Assembly (NCBI GenBank): GCA_026119855.1
Contig: JAOWBW010000599.1
Location: 744,001-808,000, forward strand
DNA from: Campanula takesimana
Taxonomy: Eukaryota > Streptophyta > Magnoliopsida > Asterales > Campanulaceae
Length of the DNA: 64,000 nucleotides
Direction of reading: 5' to 3'
Part shown: piece after piece, positions 57,333 to 64,000 of the stretch
How positions within the stretch are numbered: position 1 is the stretch's first letter
Layout of the letters: every line of letters starts with the position of its first letter
Translations under genes and position numbers: made by a program
The notes under the pieces: generated by a model
The model's database searches: none
What the model was told of the DNA's origin: nothing
What the model saw: the letters and a program-made list of their open reading frames with translations, nothing else

Positions 57333-58745
57333 TGTAAGGATCCCGTCCTCGGGGCGAAACAAGCAAAGTTCGCACGAGGACAAAATGCCAAACACGGGAA
57401 CCGGTCAAATTTAACGGAGTCGCCACATTTTGTTAATTGTAAACCCAACAAAATGACAAAGGTTTGAGTTCAAAGGTTCGGAGGTCAGGTTACAACTTGG
57501 GAGGAGTTCTTACGTCCTCTGAAGTTGCCTCGGACAAAGCCGAGTCTCCCTAAGTTAGTTAAAATGTGCATATGTGTGTATGTGTATTTAACGGAAAAAT
57601 TCTGTCGTTGATTTTATTTGAGAAAACTCGGCTGAAAAGGGGGCCTTAAGTGATAAGACAAAGGTCAGAGGGAAAAATAGGCAATTTTGCCCTCCTGCCT
57701 AAAGTAGCCGTACGGCTGGAGGAGGCAATTCTGGGGTTTTACAGTTTGCTCAAGAACAGTCCAGTTCAGAACAGAAACAGTCTGAAGCTGGACAAACTGT
57801 TTGTGATCCCAGTTTACAAGAAATCATTTTACAAGTTTTATAACATCATTCCTATGCTAAATGATCATCACTTGGTTCCCCAAAACAAGTATTTGGGTGT
57901 GATCATCAGCAATCATAGGAGAAAATCAAGAAAGTTGATGAATGTCCCCTTTGGACCAAAGTTGGTCATTTGGTGAATAAAGATTGGAACTTTATCACCA
58001 AGATGACATTTTATGACTTAAAATCCTTCCAAGAGTCAAAATAACACATAAAGATTGAATCTTTATGACCCAAAAGTGGGATTTTGAGGATAAACCAAAG
58101 AGGAAAATGATAGACACTAAGGTTCCACCACCCTCATGATTATCATGGCCAAACAAGCATACCATTTAAGTGAATAAGGAATATAAATGACAATCAACAA
58201 GTCTATGAGTGTCTAGGTTTAGAACCTCTTCCATACAAGGTATGGAGGGCACCTTTGAACTTCTCATAGCTTGGACAAGATAGTAATGTAATAGATAGAT
58301 ATATAGTGCTTGATAATGGACAAGTCTTGCAAGAAACAAAAGGTGCTTGAAATGGACAAGTCTTTGCATGAATGAAGAATAAATACATGTGTAACCAAGA
58401 TATAAGAAAGAAAATAGGAGTAAGATGAAGATAAAGGAGGGGGGAGGTGGCTTTACCTATGATGGTTAAGGCCAATCTTCTTTTCTTCTCTCCTTTTTTT
58501 GGTTTGTGATCACTCTCACTCTTACTCTGTGGTAATTCCAGCAGAGTGACCTCTCTAATGTGTATTTATCCCCCCTAAAATGATCAGCAAGGGGTTCTAT
58601 TTATAGGGACTGAGGGCGCCCAAACCAGCCGTATGGCTAGGCCCCTCTAGTTCCCAAATCATCTGTACGGCTCAGCCTGGCGAGCTTCTGGATTTTTCCA
58701 ATTTTATACCAGAGTAGTCCTGGAATTTATAAATTATCCTAGGGA
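57333..58745 (-). repeat. Tat-like Ty3/gypsy LTR with adjacent primer-binding site
   Basis: Read on the minus strand, the LTR ends near 57431 (TTAACA). At 57426-57415 it is followed by TGTGGCGACTCC, resembling the tRNA-Arg primer-binding site used by Tat/Ogre-type elements, then about 90 bp of leader to the Copia junction. Minus-strand TATA TATAAATA lies at 58597-58605, preceded by GGGCGCCC and CCGTATGG/CCGTACAG-type GC-rich motifs (58613-58690). The right boundary is estimated. The open frames at 57650-57976 and 58166-58475 lie in the LTR and are not genes. Confidence 0.6.
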
Positions 58746-58763
58746 GGTCCTGGTCAAAGGCAG

Positions 58764-59052
58764 GACATGGTCAACTTGGCTCTATTGGAGAGGGTCGACT
58801 TACACAAGGAAGCGTGACTCTAAGGGTCAGAGGCAGGAAATGGTCAACTTGACTCTATGGGAGAGGGTTGACTTACACGAGACATGGTCAACTTGGCTCT
58901 ATTAGAGAGGGTTGACTTACACGAGACATGGTCAACTTGGCTCTATTGGAGAGGGTTGACTTACACGGGACAAGGAAGCGTGACTCTAGGCGAGGCAGAG
59001 GCGGGATATGGTCAACTTGACTCTATTGGAGAGGGTTGACTAAATGGTTGGA
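58764..59052. repeat. Minisatellite array 1 (about 44-bp unit)
   Basis: Five copies of ATGGTCAACTTGGCTCTATT with GGAGAGGGTTGACTTACAC, some expanded by an AAGCGTGACTCTA-containing insert. Diverged, non-coding. Confidence 0.88.
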
Positions 59053-59149
59053 CTTACGAAGGACGGCCGGGGATAATTACTATTCTTAGTCAAAGAGTTC
59101 TACTGGGCTTATGTCAAGGACGGCCTATAATGACTATTCTAAGTCAATG

Positions 59150-60040
59150 TTTTACTTGGGTCAACTCCAACTTTGGGGAGTTTGACGGGAAAACTGGCCT
59201 TACGTCCCTCTAAGGACTGCCGGGACAAAGGCTCTAGCCTATAACAACTATTCTAAGTCTAAGCTTGACCGGGGTCAACTCCATCTTTGGGGAGATTGAC
59301 GGGAAAACTGGTCTTACGTCCCTCTAAGGACTGCTGGGACAAAACATTCGAGTCAACTCCACCTTTGGGGAGTTTGACAAAGGCAAACTGGTCTTACGTC
59401 CCACTAAGGACTGCCGGGACAAAACATTCGAGTCAACTCCACCTTTGGGGAGTTTGACAAAGGCAAACTGGTCTTACGTCCCACTAAGGACTGCCGGGAC
59501 AAAACATTCGAGTCAACTCCACCTTTGGGGAGTTTGACAAAGGCAAACTGGTCTTACGTCCCACTAAGGACTGCTGGGACAAAACATTCGAGTCAACTCC
59601 ACCTTTGGGGAGTTTGACAAAGGCAAACTGGTCTTACGTCCCACTAAGGACTGCCGGGACAAAACATTCGAGTCAACTCCACTTTTGGGGAGTTTGATAA
59701 AGGAAAACTGGTCTTACGTCCCACTAAGGACTACCGGGACAAAACATTCGAGTCAACTCCACCTTTGGGGAGTTTGATAAAGGCAAACTGGTCTTACGTC
59801 CCACTAAGGACTGCCGGGACAAAACATTCGAGTCAACTCCACCTTTGGGGAGTTTGACAAAGGCAAACTGGTCTTACGTCCCACTAAGGACTGCCGGGAT
59901 AAAGGCTCTAGCCTATAATGACTATTCTGAGTCAAGGTTTGGTCAACTCCATCTTTGGGGAGATTGACGGGAAAACTGGTCTTACGTCCCTCTAAGGACT
60001 GCCGGGGCAAAGGCTCTAGCCTACAACGACTATTCTAAGT
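59150..60040. repeat. Minisatellite array 2 (80-bp unit, seven near-identical copies)
   Basis: Units start every 80 bp from 59341 to 59821 (AAAACATTCGAGTCAACTCC ... CTAAGGACTGCCGGGAC). They are flanked on both sides by longer units of about 118 bp that contain GGCTCTAGCCTATAA and CTATTCTAAGTC in place of AACATTCGA. The unit is not a multiple of three, so it is not coding. High homogeneity in the centre indicates recent expansion. Confidence 0.95.
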
Positions 60041-60479
60041 CAAGGTTTTAATCTAAAAGGGTCACTCTGGGGACGAAGGTTTTTTTAACCTAAAGGGTCA
60101 CTCGGGGGATGAAGATTTGGTCAAGCCTACACTGCGGGATGGTTGACACATTTTCTTGATACCGGGAAAGAGCCTAGGTGTGACCTTCAAGACTCATTGT
60201 GGACAAAAAGGGTCCAAGACTTTTGGAAAAAATCATTTTGAGGGGAGATCAAAAGCATTTTGCTTGAAACATTGTCTTTGATAAATGATGCCAAATGGCC
60301 AAATTTGAAAATGCTTACTTTTGAAGGCAAATCTTTTAACGAAACATGTTTAGTCAAATTTTTGATTTTAACTTAACCATGAGGTTGGTTATGCATAAAG
60401 TCCTTTGGATTTGGTCCATTTGCTGAGAAGTCACCGGTGGTAGGATATTGGCTTGTCGCTGTCGTGGGGATAGGCCCAA

Positions 60480-60790
60480 TGTCATCTTTGTTGATGCTGT
60501 CGTCGATGGGGGCATAGCCCCGTGTTTTTGTCGGTGTTGGTGGCGGCGTAGCCCCAATGTCATTGTATGTGTCGGGGTAGCCCCATGTCCTTCTTGTCGT
60601 TGATGTCAGGGTAGCCCCATGTCCTTGTCGGCGTCGGTTGCGGCGTAGCCCCAATGTCATTGTATGTGTCGGGGTAGCCCCATGTCCTTGTGATCGTCGT
60701 TGATGTGGAGGTAGCCCCAATGTCGTCCTCCGACTTTTGATGTTTGCGTAGACCCAATATCGTCTTTTGACCTTTGAAGTGAGGTTAGGA
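60480..60790. repeat. Minisatellite array 3 (GTAGCCCCAATGTC type)
   Basis: Repeats of GGGGTAGCCCCATGTCCTTG and GCGTAGCCCCAATGTCATTG with GTATGTGTC links. On the minus strand it gives low-complexity frames rich in GATP and TWGYPD; I do not regard these as genes. Confidence 0.85.
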
Positions 60791-60799
60791 ACCCATCCC

Positions 60800-62290
60800 T
60801 TTTTTCATGACGCACCCTTTCTTTTGCCTAGGCCGCCCTTGCGGGTTTTCAGGCTAGCGGGCTACTTTTTTTGCGTCTTTTTCTTTTCCCTTTTTATGAG
60901 TGATCCAGCCGACTCGATAGAACGGGGACTTTAAAGTTTTTTTTTTTTGGAGGAGACATGCAAGGGCCTTTATTTAGGCGGGAGAGAGTCCCTTTATTTT
61001 GGTGAACAATGTATTATCATGGAACGGGAGGAAGCCCTTGCTCGACAGAATACAAGTGTTTAGCTCTTTCCTAAGATGTAGAGAGAAGAAGACTTGTTGA
61101 GACATTTGAAACTTGCCCTAGTTAATATCATCAAATGATTGCTAGAATGGACCATGTTTATTATTAAGTCAAGATTATAACAAGCAATTAGCCTTAACAT
61201 GTATAAATGTTGTGATCAATTAAGATTAAGATTCGATCAATGGCAAGATCAAAAGGTGTTTATGGGGAGATTGGTCATTATCTGGGAAATTGGTCATTGA
61301 TGGGACCAAGGGAAGAGAACCGGGTCATTTTGGGAGGATCGAGGTTTGATGGATTCATTTCATGATGTGACCGGACCCGAAGGTTGCCTACGTTCCCCTC
61401 AGTTTGAGGAGCTCAGGTCGCCGTAGTTCGGCCGTGGGGCCTTCTTCTGCTGGGGTTGGTGTCCTTTCGAAGGATGTTGTTGCTTTGCTGATGTAGATCG
61501 CTTTTCTTTGTGGTGAACTCCTCGGGATGTTCTTTGAGGTGGACTTTTGCAGTGAACTTGGTGAGTTTTTTGAGGTAAACTTCCTCTTTGCCAATATTCA
61601 TTTGCTTTCCTTTTTTTTTTCATTATCCCTTTCTTTCTCTCTTATCATTTTTTTTAGAGAGAGGGGAAAACATTAGCCCCAACTTGCTATCTTGGACATT
61701 GGCTCATTTGTAGCCCCTTGGTGGAATTCTGCCACTTCTTACTTTGACTTTTGAAGATCTGGGAAGTCCTTTGCTTGGTTGCACATGCGCGATCGTGGTT
61801 GAATCTTGGTGGTGGACCAACAACATCCTCGCCTTTTCATTGTCTCGGGATGCCTTTGATGCGCATCAAGGATTTGTATAGGAAAGGTGTATCGGGTTGT
61901 GTATCGGGGTAATGTATGAGGGAAGATTTGCCATTGATGGTTTCTTCATGCCAATTGATCACAACGTTTATTCATATCAAGATTAATTGTTTGCTTTTGG
62001 CATTTTTCATTTGTGTTAGGTCCATTCATCCTTAATGAGTCGTCATTAACTAGTATGCTTAGAAGTCAATTCGCCATTTTGGGGACGTAGCAATCAATTG
62101 ATAATAACAAGCAAGGCAATTTCAAGAGTAAACATATATTGCAAATAATGTCTCAAGTCTAGAGAGAAGAGAAGGAAAATGACTCTTTTATTTAGATAAC
62201 TTTGTACATACATGTCCAAGTGCGGAACTCTGTAAAAATAAAAAGACGCGGTCCAGAATGGACTCCTTTTTTTTTCTTTCTAGAACCTAC
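60800..62290 (-). other. Non-coding or decayed interior of the Tat-like element
   Basis: Contains a GAACGTAGGCAACCTTCGGG motif (minus strand, about 61376-61395), a type of segment often seen in Tat-like elements, a Ser/Lys/Pro-rich minus frame (61388-61623) without known domains, and AT-rich tracts. No pol domain was found. Confidence 0.45.
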
Positions 62291-62310
62291 GAGGCTGGAA
62301 GACTCACTTC

Positions 62311-62342
<32 letters not shown>

Positions 62343-62800
62343 GGATGGGTTCCCATGAAGCACGATGATCCATTTTCTTCCACAGTTGTTGGAGGGGCTG
62401 TCGGCGGCATATTCCATGTCTTCCACGGGGAACTCGGGTTCCATATCGTCGGGAAAGATGTCGCGAGGCCTCCACTTGGCTTGGCGTTGCAATTGCCGGG
62501 GTCGTCTACTCATGAGGGCGAGTTGGGAGCTTGCCTGTTAGCCAAGCCTTTTGGTGATTCCTTTTCCAGGGTGCATAACCTTCGTGTATGGCACTTGACG
62601 AGGGCACAGTCTTTCATTTGGTGTAGCCACTCTTCCCGCTCATGTGTATGGTTGTCTCGGACGCCAATTCGGATGTGGGCTCCTTGGACGATGTTTCCGG
62701 GGGACAAAACCGCAAAGGACTTTAGCATTTTAAACCTCAAGGTGAAATTATTAGCCATGATTCGAGAAGCATGCTTCATTAGCGGATTAACCTTTTAGGC
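62287..62800 (-). pseudogene. Unassigned coding-like remnant after gag; poly-A tract
   Basis: Minus-strand frames at 62510-62779 (MKHASRIMANNFTLRFKMLK...) and 62287-62513 suggest a damaged polyprotein segment, but no motif identifies it. A run of about 29 T (A on the minus strand) lies at 62312-62340. Confidence 0.35.
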
Positions 62801-63144
62801 AAACACGACCTTTTATTTTGAGAAAACTTGATCTCTATTTTTCTTTTTCTGAAAGACACACTTCTTGTTTTGGGTGAAAAACTCACACACACATTTTTGT
62901 AAACTTTTTGACAAGGCAAAAATGACAATAATAATCTTATTAATGAGAACTGACAATGGACCCAAAATGGTCACCACATGGCATCAATCGGGGAATCAAG
63001 ACTTTAACTCAACCTAACAAACATCTTAACCGACTTTCCCTAAAGACTTATCACACGTCCTAACAATGGACTTTGACTCTTCCTAAAAAAGGGCGATGGA
63101 AAGGGTTTTGAAGCTCATCTTGTGTTACGGCAACCACAGCACCA

Positions 63145-64000
63145 TTAATTTCCCAAACCAGGGCGTTCAAGCTTTCCTTGCGCGATTAACTTCCGGATGA
63201 TGCGTTTCAGAGCAATGCAATCGTTGGTGTCGTGCCCATAGTAGTTGTGAAAGGCACACCATTCAGTTGTGTCGAGACGTCCCTTGGGGTTTGTGGGTTG
63301 GGAGTTGACAAGAGGTTTTGCAAGGCCTTGCCTAACCAATTCCTCAAATACCTTGTGAAATGGAGCTTGGCTCGGCCTTTGGATTTTCGTTCATTATTGA
63401 CCGGAGCATGGTGGGGATGAGAATCACCGCCACTCGATGCAAAGGGGTGCCCATCGAGTGTCCTTTCAAACTTATCTTCCATTTGCTTTCTCTTTTCCAA
63501 CAACGTGCCCAACTGAGGTGCAACATGAGGATTATGTGGAGGTGCATGGGTGTAGGCATACCCATAACCGTAACCTTGGTGGCTTGCAGGAATATACATT
63601 GGAGGCATGCAAGGAGCTTGTGGTCCAAAAGGTCTCGGACCATAGAAATGATATGGGTATCCGTGGGATCTCATCGGGAAACCTGGTGGAGGCAAGTTGG
63701 TGATGCCGGTTCGGGTACCCATGTACGGTCTAAACAGTGATTGAGCTCTGGTGACTTGGTTGATGGCATCAAGCCGAGAAGGGATACGATCGGAAAAGTG
63801 TTGTGAGTATGATGCTCGGGACGTAACCGGTGTGGATGGTGGTTTGCGGGCCTTTTGAGTGGATCGTGCTTGGGGTTTTATAGGAGGCGTCCCATGGGAG
63901 ATGGTGGATTTGGGGCGAGGTGGAGTGAGGAGGATTTGGGCGAGAGGCTCGTTGTGGATGACGGTGTGTTGGGGCGAAGAAATGGAGGTCTCGGTATTTT
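63145..64000 (-). pseudogene. Tat-like gag, C-terminal part, runs off right edge
   Basis: From the window edge to about 63365 the minus frame is open: a Pro/Ser/Thr-rich linker, SRLDAINQVTRAQSLFRPYM, then a Gly/Tyr/Pro-rich segment (MRSHGYPYHFYGPRPFGP; GYGYGYAYTHAPPHNPH). A one-base shift near 63365-63375 moves the frame to VRQGLAKPLVNSQPTNPKGR and the zinc motif WCAFHNYYGHDTNDCIALKR (about 63204-63263), ending at 63145. The CxFHxxxGHxxxxC signature is typical of Tat/Ogre gag. The N-terminal gag domain is off the edge. Confidence 0.75.

Larger units (their letters stand above)
57333..64000 (-). mobile_element. Tat/Ogre-like Ty3/gypsy element, partial, no pol seen
   Basis: Minus-strand order from the right edge: gag (64000-63145), an unassigned coding-like region (62800-62290), a long non-coding tract with three minisatellite arrays (60780-58764), then the LTR (58745-57431), primer-binding site and leader stub. 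No protease, reverse transcriptase, RNase H or integrase motif is visible between gag and the arrays. This could be a non-autonomous family, or the pol may have been deleted. The 5' LTR would lie off the right edge. Confidence 0.65.

Noticed and set aside
59341..59900. Regular 80-bp repeats resembling a CRISPR array
   Set aside because: The whole unit repeats with no variable spacers, in a plant Ty3/gypsy element with no cas genes.
60354..60757. Overlapping frames rich in GATP/TWGYPD
   Set aside because: They follow the minisatellite in all three minus frames and lack non-repetitive sequence.

Overview
The window looks like gene-poor nuclear DNA of a eudicot plant. It is AT-rich and packed with nested LTR retrotransposons, Stowaway/mariner, hAT and Mutator-type DNA elements, many retaining target-site duplications (TSDs) that can be read directly. 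The only gene that looks intact and cellular is an intronless AT-hook (AHL, PPC-domain) gene at 40180-40986 (+). The species cannot be named from the sequence alone.

Layout. 1-778: 3' end of a mariner-like element (MLE) carrying an opposite-strand ORF. 779-4270: old LTR remnants and a 1.5-kb solo LTR. 4271-20234: a 16-kb Copia element with TSD ATATA. It contains a younger TNT1-type Copia (7704-12694, TSD CTGAA, LTRs about 97% identical) and a 2.5-kb solo LTR (14874-17381, TSD TGATA). This block, plus a reversed solo LTR (20247-21463), interrupts the protease region of a still older minus-strand Copia (parts at 3602-4270 and 21464-23286). 23362-29588: four related foldback elements with ACGCGTTTT-type arms around different minisatellite spacers; two have 9-bp TSDs. 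30527-34273: a hAT element with a broken transposase, set in a degenerate tandem array. 36348-37291: a non-autonomous hAT that has captured AP2-domain exons, including a 9-nt microexon. 38397-39935: a Pack-MULE (10-bp TSD, TIRs of about 170 bp) carrying a C2-domain gene fragment and lying about 240 bp upstream of the AHL start codon.

40987-47364: AHL 3' flank with MITEs, a likely Helitron 3' end, a tandem duplication and CT/GA/TA microsatellites. 47365-49704: a complete-ended MLE with a decayed transposase and a second, opposite-strand ORF. 49928-51175: two Stowaway MITEs. 51340-53986: a short Copia derivative that keeps only gag and protease, inserted into the LTR of a plus-strand Copia relic (51282-57322). 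57333-64000: a Ty3/gypsy Tat-like element on the minus strand, with an LTR, three minisatellite arrays and a partial gag running off the right edge.

Functionally, most of the window is transposon biology. The points of interest are captured host gene pieces inside DNA transposons, a second MLE ORF that recurs in two elements, a foldback family with minisatellite spacers, and GC-rich palindromic repeats upstream of the TATA box in nearly every LTR family present.
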